Shown: positions 24,846 through 38,102 of the stretch, in pieces
Position numbering within the stretch: the stretch's first letter is position 1
How the letters are laid out: every line of letters starts with the position of its first letter
NCBI GenBank assembly: GCA_037974665.1
Contig: CM075765.1
Coordinates: 3,539,501 to 3,603,500 of the forward strand
DNA: 64,000 nucleotides
Direction of reading: 5' to 3'
From: Ehretia macrophylla
Taxonomy: Eukaryota > Streptophyta > Magnoliopsida > Boraginales > Ehretiaceae
Notes under the pieces: generated by a model
The model's database searches: none
Told to the model about the DNA's origin: nothing
Seen by the model: only the letters and a program-made list of their open reading frames with translations
Translations under genes and position numbers: made by a program

Positions 24846-26150
24846 ATGGCTGGCCATCCAAATACTCGAGGTAGACCACAGAGGGGTGATGATGATTTGG
24901 GGATGAGGCTTAGGCTGAGATCCGGGTTATGATTGTATAACTATGGCTATGGACCGTATGACGGAGGTTCTAGCTAGGCAGGCTTAGATTTTGGCGGGTC
25001 AGGCTGCACAGGTGCATAACGTGCAAGGTAACATTGATCGTGGGTTTAATGCAAGAGGTAGTTACCGTGGGGGTAGTTTGCTGAAAGAGTTCCTAGGGTA
25101 CATGCCACCGAGATTTCTGGGTGAGCCCGATGATGACAAGGCCGAGGCCTAGGTGACTAGGATTGAGAAGATTTTTTATCCTCTTGACTATACCGATGAT
25201 AGGAAGGTTACTTTTGCTATGTTTCTCTTTCATAACGAGGCAGAGCAATGGTGGCATACGGTGAGAATGAGATGGGCAGCTCAGGGTACTCCTTATCTTT
25301 GGGCTAGTTTTCTTCGAGAGTTTTGAGCTAAATATATTCCGAGGATTGCCAGAGAGTACAGGGAAGAGGAGTTCATATCCCTTGTTCAGGGTAATTCTAC
25401 TATGGCCCAATATGAGGCCAACTTTACTAGGCTATCTCGTTATGCACAGACTTTGTGCAAGACCAAGAATGGAGGACCTGGAAGTTTATTCAGGGTTTGA
25501 GGCCAAAGCCTTAGGATTCTATGGCCTTATTGGAGTTTGATGAGTTTCCAGCAGCTTTTAATGCAGCTTCCAGATTAAAGAAGATGAAGTTAGACCAGGC
25601 CGGTTCTAGTCAGCCGAATAAGACGCTATTTTAGTCTCAAAGCCAGAGTCAGCAGCGATCTTTCTCAACCCAGGATCAACAGAGGTATTATCAACCCTAT
25701 GTCCAGTTAGATGATCAGCAACAATTTTATCAGCCTTCGAGTCAGTTAGACCCTATTTCCAGTCAGTCACAAGGGCTGTTTAGGCAGGTACCAGTGAGGT
25801 CTCAATCAGGGCAGACCCAGACTCAGGGCCAGAGTAGACCAGCTAGTATGAGGTTCCAGCAGGGCGATCCAGTTGGTTCGTTAGCTCCGAGCACTACAAG
25901 AGGTGATATTGCTCTTAATGTTCTATTTTGTGCTTTCTGCAATAAGAAGGGCCATAGGGAGGCCAACTGTTGGAGGAAGTCTAGTAGACGTACAGGTGGT
26001 GGTAGTGACCAGCATAGGGCAAAGGAATGCCTGAAGTTTCAGACTAGTCAGGGGCAATCGATAGCTAGGGGTAACAAGAGTAGTCTTGGCAGTTATTGTA
26101 CCTCTACTGCCTCGTGTTCATACCAGAGCTTATACCGTTGATCTGTGGGC
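24846..26150 (+). pseudogene. broken gag of element E
   Basis: Starts MAGHPNTRGRPQRG, matching the gag start of element L (MAGRPRTRGRPE). A stop follows within 30 codons and more stops lie after. Recognisable pieces in order are: the LLKEFLGYMPPRF..EPDDDKAE segment (about 25079-25150), the retrotransposon-gag core with WWHTVRMRW (about 25250-25275), a Gln-rich linker (25620-25870), and one zinc knuckle CAFCNKKGHREANC (about 25931-25972, CX2CX4HX4C). Normal Tekay gag-pol would continue into protease and RT. Here sequence jumps within about 230 bases to the polypurine tract, so pol is deleted. Confidence 0.82.
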
Positions 26151-26203
26151 TTATTATGAGGGTAAGAATTGCACGGACGCAATTGTTTTAAGGGAGGAGG
26201 GAA

Positions 26204-28082
26204 TGTGAGACCCCGAATTTTCCTTATTTGCAATTACATGTTTTCACCTGTTTAAATGCTATTAGAATTAATATGTATGTATATATGTGATATTAAATGA
26301 TCATAGATTAATTGTGCATTCAAAAAACATTTGAAAAACTAATAATGTGAGTTTGCATATTCTTTTGCAAAATTGAGCATTATACCTTAGTTGTATGTAA
26401 ATATATGCTTATGTATATCATTGTCAACTAAAAATGGCCTTCTAAATATATAGTATAAGCTAGATTATATATATATGACTATTTTTGGCAAAAAATCAAC
26501 TAAAACAACTAAGTTGTCAACTTTGACCAAGCCTTATAAGTTTGACTTTGCTATATATATGCCATTATACATACAGTATACACATAACACGCTCAAAACA
26601 CCTCCAATTCTCATACACTTGGCCGTGGCTTTGAAGGAGGAAGAAGAAAAATATTTTCAAGGTTTTCAAACCAACGTTTTGAAGAAAAACTGTATTTCAA
26701 AGTCAAATCTTTTCATTCCAAGCTTGTTTTTGCTTATTGGGCACCTATACTACCTATTTCTAGCATTTCTTGGGATCAAAGGTGAGGGAAAAACTAGATC
26801 CTATTTTTCAAGTTTATGTCAAATTTTTATTGTTGCATATATAGTTGTTATTTTGTTAAATTGACTTAAGATTGTGTTGGGGATATGCCCTAATGCTAAA
26901 GTTTGAGATGACCTTTTTAGGGTTTAATAAGAATATGCTTATGTGTTTTATACACTATGTGATTTGAAGGATATTCATATTCTTCTCTTTGATATGAATA
27001 TGTCTCTAATGTTTATCCGAGAAGAGAAATGTTCTAAAAGAGGATATTTCACACTTTCTCTTAGATATGATAAGCATTAAGAAACAATTCATAGCCCTTC
27101 AGATTATTCGACCGGGACTAGAATAATCGAGTACTGGTTATCATATGTTATTACTTTTGATTAACATGGTGATGTTAATGATAAAGGATGACATGCGAAA
27201 TGCCAAAAGAACATGGTGATGTGGACTAATAAACATATGAGTGATCGTCTGTGTACAGATCATTGAATGTGACAATAAATAGTGAACTATATGATTTTAA
27301 GTTAGTAATTTATTATTTAGTTGAGAATTGTGCAAATTAATCATCAGATTTGAGAGATTACGGCTGCCGGTCATATCAGGGGCTAAATACTGAGTCTAGA
27401 CAATGCCCGTCTTCTACAAGTTGGGATATGGCTTTTCGCGTTTTAGTCTTGTGGTATGAACCGACAGGTAATTGTCAAGTTAGGATATGTTAACCTCCAG
27501 CATGAGGCGATGTCTTGACCAAGACGAGTATGAAGTGATGGAAATGGGTTTTTCCATGGTAGTCATCTCTTGTTTTACCGATTCAGATTTATACATAGTA
27601 TCGGATATGGGCTTAACCATTTCATGGTCCTTTCCCGATCGGGGAACTTGTAACAGAAGGATCGAACTGCACGCTAATTCTCGACGATTAAATGGATTCA
27701 TGAAAGAAGTCGTCTTCATTATCGTTTACATTCTTATGATACGTTCGTTGCTAGTGCGTCACTTATGAGCATGAGGGTAATTTGGTAAATGACGGAGATA
27801 TTTTCGAAATAGATAAGGAGGTTTATCAGGTCCTTCATCGGTACGCGATTATGAATCTAGAAGGTCACACATTAACAAGTATCATGAATAAGTTCACCGG
27901 GAACTTGTATAATGTGGTGAATGGCTTTAAGGTGTTAAGAGTCATCTATGTTGGTATTTAGGCCAAAAGTGTAATTTTGAAAAGTTTTGGGGTCAAATTG
28001 TAATTACCAAAACTTTTGAGGCCAAACTATAATTATTGAAAAATTGTTTCAATATATTTATTCTAATAGAGATTTGAATTGG

Positions 28083-28142
<60 letters not shown>

Positions 28143-30831
28143 TATATATAAAGGTGTTTATATATGTATATGTGTAATGATGATATAATTTGTCAAATGC
28201 CACGTCATCATCCTAGTCATCAAATGAAAATGGCAAATTAATGATAAGGCATTGACATGTGGCATGTGAGATGTAAGATCATCCATGTCATCAGTCCTAG
28301 TCATTTGAATTTGAATTGGACGGATGAGATTGACTTTTGAATAAAGACAAAAGAATCTTAACCATTGCTTTTGATGATAGAACTTTTTTGCCAAGTGTCA
28401 TGATAGAGAAAAAGGTGTCCCTTGGATTGTAATCATTACAATCCAAGGCTATGCATGGCTTGGTTGATTCAAGCAAGATAGAGCAATGGTTTGATTGGCT
28501 CTGGAATGCATAAAAGCAATTAAATAATAAGTTATCATATAATATATAAAAAATGACAATCTTCTCTCTCTTTCCACTAAGATTTTCAGCCAAGAGGAAG
28601 AGGAGAGAGAAAACATTCATCTTGCCATCAAATTGCAACGATTGTGATCCTATGATGTGCATGCATTATCAAGAAAAGTTAACAATTGTGATTGGCTACA
28701 CTTTTTGATATTGTTAATATATTATTTGATTAAAAGATGACAACCTCTCTCATGCAATAAGACACACAATTCGGCCAAAGCAATTGAGGAGAAAGAAAGA
28801 TCATCTTCTTCTTATTGCTTGGTGATTCTCGGCCATTGCAAGAACTTTGAGGAGCTTTTGCATTTTGATAATATACCACATACACATAACTTAACACTTA
28901 GAAGATATACTAGCACATATTTGTCTTCAAGTGAATGGTGGACTTTGGATGTTTGTGGACCAACTAGATCCTTCAAGTTAGAAGGATTCCATTGCTCCAA
29001 CTTCAAGCCATACCATCAACCAAGTTGTCTACAAAAGGTATACCTAAGGACCTTGCTATTTCATTACATATAGTAGATATATAATGTTAGCTTGCTAGTT
29101 TATGGTCATATGTGAAAGAATACATGTTGATCTTTGCTAGAAAGTTTTTGAAATATGTCTTGCCTAGTTTCGGCCATAGTTATGTATCCATGCATAACTT
29201 TCTAGATCTTGAATCCAACCATGATATATGTTTTGGCATGTTATCTATATGTGTTGGCTTGCCTCCCTTTCAGATTGTTGTTAGTTAGATGTTGTAGACC
29301 AACTTAGTGTAATTATAGCCAATTTAAACGGTAGGAAGTTGTATTTTTATTTTCCATGTATTATTTTGATAATTTGGCTATATTCTTGAATAAGTTTTGT
29401 TGTAGTAGTTATTTTTAGGTTGTAGTTGCTTCTAAGGACTTGTTAATTATTGTGTAGTAATGTTGTAATGTCAAAATTTCAATTTGAATGTTGGATTAAA
29501 AGTCAAAAATTTCAGCCCTTCGTGCATTGCCATTTTGGACTAGTTGAGCTTGTTTTGGATGACGTTTGGTTGATTTCTGAGGGGATTTATGTAGTTTCTT
29601 GAGTGGTTAGGTGGTAGAAAAAGGTTCGGGGGTTGTTTGATTACTAGATTGTAAGTTATGTTGTTTAGAAGTTTGGGTAGTCTTTCTTGGAATTTGCAAT
29701 GTGTTGTCTTTAATGGTTTGGTGTTGTTTGGGTGGTTGAAATAGGAGTTGGTGTTAAGTAGGCTCGGGTTTGAATGTGTGTTAAGTTTGGATGACCTACT
29801 TTGTCATCTAACTTAAGTGTTTTAGAATTGTGTAGTTGTTGATTGTTGAAGTGTTGTTTAATTGATTGTTGGAGTGTTGTTTAATTGATCGTTAAATGTT
29901 GAAGTGCTGGGAAACAACCTACTTTGTTGTTCTCTCAGAATATAAAGTGTTAAGTGTTAAATGTTGTGAGTCATGAGAGTGTTGTGTCACCTCGGGCGAT
30001 ATTCGACTTGCCAGGTTGCATTGGTACTATCATTTGCTATCCCCTATCCTACATGATTGGAGGATGTTCATGGGGTATGGGTCTAGGTTGGTATATTTCC
30101 AGAATGCATTTGGTATATGGGTAGGGTTCGTGATTGGTGCACAGGGAGAACGACTTCAACATAACAAGTGTATCGTATCTTTCCTATATGGTTATATTTG
30201 TATTGTTGTTGATGCTTGGTATGTATTCAATGTTCCTAGGGTTTTTTCCAAATGAAAGTGTTTCCAAAACTTCTTATTGAACCCTTGTTAAGCTTTGTTA
30301 TATATAAGTTCTTCCTCTTTGTTGTCCTTTCAGGTGTTCCAGATTTAAGGTATGTGGAATATGTGCCGTCAAATAATATGGCCAAGCCCGAGGGTTGAAC
30401 GCTTGCTTGGATGCTTCATATGTTGTCCCTGAATTAATAATATATTATGTTGTAGTAGGTTTCAAAGTTTGTAATGTATAACTTACTTTAAAAGTTTGGT
30501 GGATTATATAATGCTAGTTTAATAGTCTTTCTTTTGGTTGTGAATGGGTTGCTGGACTAGCTTAATATCTATTTTGCATATGTATAGTATGGTTTGTGTA
30601 TGTTGTTGAGACAGAGGCATTGTATCTTGTTGTTTAAATGTTGGTTGGTTGATTTATGAAAGTTGTTGGTTAGGTTGTTTGTTGTTGAAGTTGTTGTTGG
30701 AGTTGTGGTTGGTTATGGAGTGTTTGTAGAGAACCGGTTTAGGATTCTGTTGTCCATATTACAGATGTTATAATACCGAAATTTTGCCGCGTCTTGACTG
30801 ATCATAAGTGGGGTTGAGTTGGGGCGTGACA
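26204..30831 (+). repeat. 3' LTR of E, split by solo LTR G
   Basis: Begins TGTGAGACCCCGAATTTTCC directly after the polypurine tract and ends GGGGCGTGACA. Apart from the insert G it aligns along its length with the 5' LTR. The LTR-embedded acceptor plus short frame (TTTCAG then GVPDLRYVEYVPS) is at about 30325-30399. Confidence 0.87.
26875..29272 (+). mobile_element. solo LTR G (2398 bp, copia-type)
   Basis: Perfect TSD GATTG (26870-26874, 29273-29277) and ends TGTTGGGGATATGCCC...CTCCCTTTCA. The opening matches the copia LTR family seen in H, I and J. A TA tract lies at about 28087-28138. The open frame at 27487-27768 crosses sequence conserved with the other LTRs and is not supported as a gene. 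Confidence 0.88.
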
Positions 30832-30936
30832 TTAACTAGGAATTAGTTAGTTAACTAATTAGTTACTTAATCATATTGGAATTAAAAGACAAATAATCTA
30901 GCAAATATAGTACAAATGATAAAGAAGCTAAACACT

Positions 30937-32943
30937 TGTTAAAGATATGCCTAATGCTATATAGTTAGATGATCTAGATAGGGTATTTTGATGTAAATCT
31001 GAATGGCATGTTAATTGGATGTTCATATTCTCCGTTCAATTATATCAATGTGTCCTCAATGTTTTTGACAAGAAATATATTCTTAATGTGTTGAGAATTC
31101 GACGACATATTTCTTCGACATGATAAACATTCAAAATCATTCACAGTCTTTAGATTATTTGACCAGGACTAGAATAATCAAGTACAGACTATCATATGTA
31201 GTTACCTTTCATTAACATAGAGATATTAATGATAAAGGGTAGCGAGCGTTGAGCTACAACAACATAGGGATGCGATTAATTCACATATGAGTGATCGTTA
31301 ATGGAACGGATCATTGAATGTAACCAAAATGACAAACTACATGACTTTGGATTAATAGTTTGTCATTCGTTGAAAATTGTACAAATTAATCCTTTGACTT
31401 GAGAAATTATAGCTGTCGGCTATATTAAGGGCTAAATCTTGCGTTTGGACAATGCTTGTCTTTTTTTTGAGGGTAAGATACAACCTCTTGCAATTTAGTC
31501 TTGTGATATAGAGACTGATAGGTAATTGTCAAGATAGGATCTGTTATCCTCCGACAGTGAGGCGATGTCCTATGCAATCTAATGTCGGTTGTCTGAAATA
31601 AGAAATCCTCGGCCGGGGTAGTTGAACGATGGAAAGGTGTTTTTTCATAGATGTCATCTCTCATTCTACCAAATTAGATCTATGCATAGAATCGTTTAGT
31701 GGACTTAATCATTTCATGGTCTCCATAACGATCGGTACATTTTAATAGAAGGATCGGACTACACGCTAATTTACGACTGTATATAGGTTCGTTGGAATTG
31801 GACTTCATTACTGTATATATTGTCATGATACGTTTGTTGCTAGCTCGTCACTCATAAACATGAAGGTATTCCGGAAAATGGCAGATACATTTTCGAAATC
31901 GATCCTTTATTGCTATACGGTCATGAACCTAGAAAGTCATACACTTAGGGTATCATGAATAACGCAGATTTGAGCTTGGTATTGAGTTAGAAACAAGTGA
32001 AAGTGTTAATGGTATTATTTTGGACATTACCGGTTAAGTGGACCAAAATCATAATTTTCAAAAGTTTTAGGGCCAAAGTGTTAATACTAAAAAGTATTAG
32101 GGCAAAAATACAATTAGATTGAAGGGTCAATCTTCAATTAATTATTTTAAAGGGGTTTAGAATTAATTAATATTTGTCTTCACTAGAAGGCAAAAAACAA
32201 CTTGCACTAAAAGACAAAATACAAAATGACAAACACTAAAAGACAAATCACAACTTGTACAAAAGACAAGCAACAAGTTGCATGCAATATTGTCCTTTTT
32301 GCCCCTCCTTGGCCGACCATCAAAGGGCATAGATGACACTTGGCTTCTTCATTTATTTAGATCATGCCACTTGTCATTTGATGAGTATGTTCATGCATCT
32401 ATAAATAGAGGTCATGTCTTCATTCTTTTTACCTCTCCTTGGCCGAAAATTACACTCAATTAGAAGCAAAATTTTTTCTCCCTTTCTCTTGGTGGATTCG
32501 GCCAAAGCAAGATGAGTTAGGAAACAATTTGCTTCTTGTTATTAACTCTAAATCACTCAAGCTATTGGACTTAACGAAGCTATCACTTTAATTAGTTTAT
32601 AGTCCCTTTGCTTTCGGATACCTATGGATTGATTAGGACCTTTGCACTTGCAGAGGAGCTTTGTCTGAGTCAAGATCTTCCTTCGAGAGTCTACATTCGA
32701 GTTCTCCACGCGAGGTATTCATGTTTTCGAATACATTTGTATATATTTGTATATACTCACTTGTATTTTCCTTTAATGTACTAATTACGGATTTACTCTT
32801 GAGATTTATAAATACAACCTGCTTACATGCAAAATTTTAATTGTTATTATTTCCGTTGTGCTTGTATGTTTTTATTACTTACATATCTCGAGACGATTCC
32901 GTTGTGTTCCCGCTTTTGAAGCTGACGCCTTTATGCGCCTTCA
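30937..32943 (+). mobile_element. solo LTR H (2007 bp, copia-type)
   Basis: Perfect TSD ACACT (30932-30936, 32944-32948); the empty site is visible in the other K LTR at about 50787. Starts TGTTAAAGATATGCC and ends TTATGCGCCTTCA. It contains a minisatellite of AAAAGACAAA/CAACTTG units at about 32190-32280 that recurs, inverted, in J. Confidence 0.88.
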
Positions 32944-33086
32944 ACACTAAGGACACATGGCAAAGCAAAACTATGGCACATAGCATGATCACATTTCAAA
33001 GTCCACTACCTTATTCTTTTTCCTTACTATGGCTGGTCAATAAGGCCACTTTTTCTTTATTATTTTGTTTTGTCATGCAAGCTAAT

Positions 33087-33137
<51 letters not shown>

Positions 33138-33358
33138 ATGGTGGTTAGTCAAATGGTCAAACCTAGGTCAAAATAATGTCTTCTAAGTCAAAATTGCTAA
33201 GTCAAAAGTCAAAGTCATTCTAGCTAAGCTAATTAAATTATTTAAAAGTGCTAGAAGACTACTAGATTATAATTAACATCTAATTCAACAGATAATGACA
33301 CATAAAATCACGTAAATGCACCTAGGATTATGTCGGGACTTATATCTTCCACCCTTTA

Positions 33359-34270
33359 AGGAAATTTCATCATTGAAATTCTTACTCTGCTTCTCAGAAT
33401 AATTATGGATATTGCTACTTGATCTAATGTTGTCTCTCCCAGGTAGCCTTTTCTATCCCGTGGTGATTCCATAATACTTTAACCATTGGGATACTCTTGG
33501 TACGCAGCTCCTGCACTTTCTGATCCAAAATACGGATAGGTTTCTCCTCATAAGAGAAATCCTCATTAAGTTGTAACGGCTCAGGTTCCAGCACATGCAA
33601 CGGATCATGATGATATGTCCTTAACATAGACACGTGAAACACATCGTGCAACTTTGAAAGACTCGGAGGCAATGCCAAGCGATAAGCCAATTTGCTAACA
33701 TTTTCAATAATTCCAAAAGTTCGAGCATATCTCGGACTCAGCTTTCCACCTTTAACATGACGCATCAAACCTTTTCGGGGAGATATCTTCAGGAAAACTT
33801 GATCACCCTCCTCAAATTCCAAGTCCTGTCTGCACTTGTTAACATAACTCTTCTGTCTACTTTGAGCTGAAAGCATTCTTTTACGGATGACTTGTACATT
33901 TTCAATCTTTTCCAAAATTTCAAGCATCATAGTTGGATCCATGATTTTCTTTTCCCCAACTTCATCCCAATATAGAGGAGATGAACACTTTCATCCATAC
34001 AGAGCCTTATAGAGAGTCATGCTAATAGTAGCTTGGTAACTATTGTTATATACAAACTCCGCTAGAGGTAAATGCTTCTCCGAACTCTTCCCGAAGTCTA
34101 GAACACAAGCTCTTAGCATGTCCTCTAATATCCAGATAGTTCTTTCTGATTGCCCATCTGTCTATGAGTGATAAGCTGTGTTCAAACTCAATTTAGTGCC
34201 CAGCCAAGCTTCTGCTTTCTCATCGTCTGGTTCCCTTGCAAACCTTAGTGGTTTACGATTTAGAAATTTC
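33359..34270 (-). pseudogene. gag-to-integrase deletion remnant of K
   Basis: Reading on the minus strand from 34270: a gag fragment (FLNRKPLRFAREPDDEKAEAW) runs directly, at about 34196-34207, into integrase sequence (LGTKLSLNTAYH, then [33 protein letters not shown]). It then reaches an open 172-residue C-terminal segment (33424-33942) with VGDQVFLKISP-like and PMVKVLWNHHGIEKATWE motifs, the chromodomain-like tail of Tekay-type integrases. All of protease, RT and RNase H is missing. Stops at TAYHS*TDG and ALYG*KC fit CAG-to-TAG and CGA-to-TGA changes. Confidence 0.85.
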
Positions 34271-34275
34271 TCCAT

Positions 34276-36653
34276 TGTCACGCCCCAACTTGACCCCACC
34301 TACGATCAGTCAGGACGCAACAGAATTTCAGCAGTATAACGACAGTAAATAGAATACCGAGGTTCTAAACCAACCTCATTAATAACATTAAACATCCAAT
34401 TCCATAACCATACAATCAACAACTCCTCAACAGCATAGCAACACACAACATAACTGTAATATACAATAATCAGTACTCGTTATCTGCCTCCGTTCCAACA
34501 TAACATACAATACCTCAACCTTATCATACATTTCAAAAATAAGTTGAGACCCATCTAACAACTTAACCATAGACAAAAGAAAACCACTAATTTAACATCA
34601 TTTGGATCATCATCTTTTCAACGTCTATTACAATAAGAACCATAAAGCATATAAAAGTCTATTAAGCTAATATAAATGACATTAAACAACATAGAATCAT
34701 GGATAAGACTCAGGGACATATGACTCATCCACGAAAGGCACATTTTCCTCCTCATGAGGCACGTACCCGTAATCCGGCTCTGCAACACCTGTAAGCATGC
34801 AATAATAGAAAGTGAGCTTATATAAATAAACCCAGTGAGGATCCGATAGATCTCGACAGTATTCATTATGCTCCTTGGATTTAGTCCTTTGAGCAAGTAA
34901 ATACACAACAACAATAATAACATTATCAACATATAACTATATAACCATTCAATAAAGGATACTCTATTTGGTGTAGCTCCAAACGCCATCACGATCTCAA
35001 CCGTTCTTCTTATAACTCCCCATTACTCACGCACCCGAGGTACCTCACTAGCCCCTCCCTCCATGACACCTCCGTCATGCGAGCTGGGGGTAGCCTATGG
35101 CAGTCATGCCGTTATCAACCCGACAGCCCAACGCTGCCCGAGAGGTGGCACACACATACCAAGACTCCATAATCATCATCAATCATCAATCAATCATCAA
35201 TTATACATCATTGATAGCATCAATAATCATTTAAACAACAATAACTTAATTAGATGACAAAGTAGGCCACCTAACCGGACATGCATTATAAACACAATAA
35301 AATCCTAAATTACTTATCAACACTCACCATTCAACACTCAAACACCACCCAATCATCTAAAGGCATCGTTCAAGAAATTAAAGAATGACAACCTAAACTT
35401 CAGAAATTCATAACTTACATTCTACTAACCCAAACATTGCCAAATCAGTTTCTATCACTCACCCATTCAACCTACTACATTATTCCTCTCGGAAATCCAC
35501 CACAACACCTCCAAATCATGCCCGATAACCGTAAAACCCTAGGATGTCTTGGCTGGATTTTCCGGATTTTCCCACGAGCAATGTAATCGAAAATTCGGCA
35601 TTACAACAGCGCTAACACGTAATTATCAAATATTTAGAAATCGACGGAAATCGATTTCGAGCAACGCAACTCAATTAAATCAACTTTGAACAATTTAATC
35701 TAAATTAAATACCCGAAAAATAAAACTTATGCTATATCCGACAGAAACTCGTAGTATTAGCATAAAACGATCCCTAGCATGCAAGGAGCAATAATCTAAC
35801 ATCAGATTACAATTCTAACGGTTCAATCTTCATTTATATGCAAAAACACAAAAATGGCATTTTGAGATCTAGAATTTTTCTCTCACCTTTGATGTGATAA
35901 AATCCTAGGGATGCGTGCAGTGCATGCCCAACAAGAAGAATCCAAGTCGGTGCGAAGTTTTACGGACAAAAACCAAGTTTTTCTTTGAAAAATTGATTGA
36001 AAAAGCTTGAAATTCTCTTTCTTTTTTTCCTCCTCTTTCTCTCGGCCTAGTGTGTGAAATTGGATGTGTTTTTGTGTTATGTGAGTGTGTGTAACTAGTG
36101 TGAGCATAAATAGTTAATATATAAAATAGTTTAAGTTATAAAAACTAATTAATTTTTGTGTTTTATTGACTTTAAACTCATTTTATTGCTCACCAAGGCT
36201 CACAATAATTATGCAACCCCCAAGATATCTCAAGTGGATTATTTTTAGGTGACAAGAAGTTTTACATTCAAAGAATTCCACCCGAGTCGGCTTAAAACTC
36301 GGTTTTTCGCAAAAAGTGGTGTAAAAACCCTACTAAATTCCTAAGCCGATTTGAAATCTATTTTTATCAATCACAGGTCTATTAAAGTCTATGGACTAGG
36401 TCTTGAAGGGTTAAAAAGACCAGTTTCAAAATTTTAGCGGACGTGCGTCCAAAATACTATTCACTAAAAGACGACGATAAAATTTCGGATTCCGTTTTTG
36501 ATGAAAATTTCATGAATGCACATTTAGCATGTATTAGGAGTATTGACATCAAAATTATAACTTTCTAGGTCCTATAGCACATAAACAGGTCATATGCACG
36601 CAAAACGAAGTATAGCACGTAAAACGAGATAAGTAGAAAAGTGGGGTTTCACA
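34276..36653 (-). repeat. 3' LTR of L
   Basis: Plus-strand ends TGTCACGCCCCAACTTG...GTGGGGTTTCACA. The pol frame runs on into it for about 99 bases (36555-36653). At 34725-34800 (minus) GCTTACAG precedes a frame containing AEPDYGYVPHEEENVPFVDE. Confidence 0.95.
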
Positions 36654-37982
36654 TTCTCCCCCCCTTACAAAAATTTCGTCCTCGAAATTCTTACTTGATG
36701 TACGAAATAGATCTGGGTATTGCTGCTGCATCTGATCTCGTCTCTCCCACGTAGCTTCCTCAATGCCGTGATGCTTCCACAACACCTTAACCATCGGAAT
36801 CCTCTTCGACCTCAACTCTCGGTCCATATGATCTAGAATACGAATCGGACGCTCGTCATAAGTCAAATTCTCTCGAAGCTGTAACGGATCTGGCTCAAGA
36901 ATATGAGAAGGATCCGAATTATATTTCTGCAAATTAGACACGTGGAATACTTCGTGGACATTAGAGAAGTTCTCCGGTAAAGCCAACCAATATGCCAACT
37001 TACCAACCTTGCCAGTAATCTCAAACGGCCCAACAAATCTCGGACTCAGCTTTCCACCTTTACCATAACGAGCAAACCCCTTTCGAGGAGACAATCTCAA
37101 GAAAACCCGATCTCCGACTGCAAACTCTAAGTCTCGACGACGCTTATCAGCATAACTCTTGAACCTACTCTGCGCCGTAAGCATTCTCTGCCTGATCAAC
37201 TGAACATTCTCAATCTTTTCTAGAAGTTCTGGCATAATAGTCGGATCAATAGTCTTCATCTCCCCTACCTCGTCCCAATATAAAGGTGAACGGCACTTAC
37301 GACCGTAAAGAGCTGCGAAAGGTGCCATCCCAATAGTAGCTTGATAACTATTGTTATAGGCAAACTCGGCAAATGGTAGATGTTTCTCCCAGTTCTTCCC
37401 GAAGTCCAGAACACAAGCCCTAAGCATATCTTCCAGAATCTGAATAGTCCGCTCAGACTGACCGTCAGTCTGTGGATGATACGCGGTACTGAAGTTCAAC
37501 TGAGTACCCAAAGTCTTCTGAAGTTTCTCCCAAAAGCGAGAAGTAAATCGAGAATCTCGATCAGAGATAATACTAGATGGAATCCCGTGAAGTCTAACAA
37601 TCTGATCCAAATAGAGACCCGTCAACTTTGTAACCTCATCTCCCATCCTCATCGCAATAAAATGAGCCGTCTTCGTCAAACGATCCATGACAACCCAAAC
37701 TGCATCATTACCCCTCGGTGTTCTAGGCAAACCAGTGACAAAGTCCATCATAATATGCTCCCATTTCCACTCTGGTATAGCCAACGGCTTAAGCAAACCT
37801 GTAGGTCGTTGATGTTCGGCTTTCACCCTCTGACAAGTCAAACATCTAAATACAAACTGAGCAACCTCCCTCTTCATGTTGTTCAACCAGTAATGTTGCT
37901 TCAAATCCCGATACATCTTAGTTTCACCGGGATGAATAGTATATTTAGAATTATGAGCTTCCTCCAGAATACCTCGCCTCAA
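36555..37982 (-). pseudogene. integrase and chromodomain-like part of L pol
   Basis: 475 residues open, but an internal piece of a larger polyprotein. Order: HHCC zinc domain (AHNSKYTIHPG, then FRCLTCQRVK), catalytic core with MMDFVTGLP (first Asp), ISDRDSRF (second Asp) and [11 protein letters not shown] followed by the Glu of ILEDML, the GDRVFLRLSPRKG module, and a C-terminal RIPMVKVLWKHHGIEEATWE stretch like the truncated chromodomain of Tekay elements. It would insert the cDNA into chromatin. Its frame ends inside the 3' LTR. Upstream stops at about 38045-38103 separate it from the RNase H part, so a full-length protein is not made. Confidence 0.92.
36654..36666 (-). other. polypurine tract of L
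   Basis: Minus-strand AAGGGGGGGAGAA directly abuts the 3' LTR start, the place and composition expected for the plus-strand primer. Confidence 0.9.
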
Positions 37983-38102
37983 ACTCGGCTCATCGGGAAC
38001 ACATACCCTGTTCCGAAACCGAAGAATACCATCCTCATGTACTTTGAAGTCAGACTAATCATTAGTGATCTGATCCTTGATTTTCTAAAGTTTAACATCA
38101 AG

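Larger units (their letters stand above)
16707..30831 (+). mobile_element. element E: gag-only Ty3/gypsy retrotransposon nested in K
   Basis: LTR-bounded element between TCAAC (16702-16706) and TTAAC (30832-30836), one mismatch. The unbroken K LTR at about 50680-50690 shows the empty site. LTRs are 16707-21923 and 26204-30831; without nested inserts they measure about 2188 and 2225 bp. Primer site TGGTATCAGAGC (21929-21940, initiator tRNA-Met type) and polypurine tract AAGGGAGGAGGGAA (26190-26203) are intact. The internal region, without solo LTR C, is only about 1.6 kb and holds a broken gag but no pol. It therefore could have moved only with proteins supplied by another element, or lost pol after insertion. 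Confidence 0.88.
13318..33344 (-). repeat. 3' LTR of K, split by E and H
   Basis: Pieces are 13318-16706, 30837-30936 and 32949-33344. The outer end TGTCACAACCCCATTTCGC matches the start of the right LTR at 44542, and the inner end TGTCGGGACTTATA matches TGTCGGGCCCTACA at 51137-51150. Visible substitutions and indels show the two copies are clearly older than the LTR pair of L. A TA microsatellite at about 33089-33133 is expanded here but not at the matching site in the other LTR. Confidence 0.88.
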
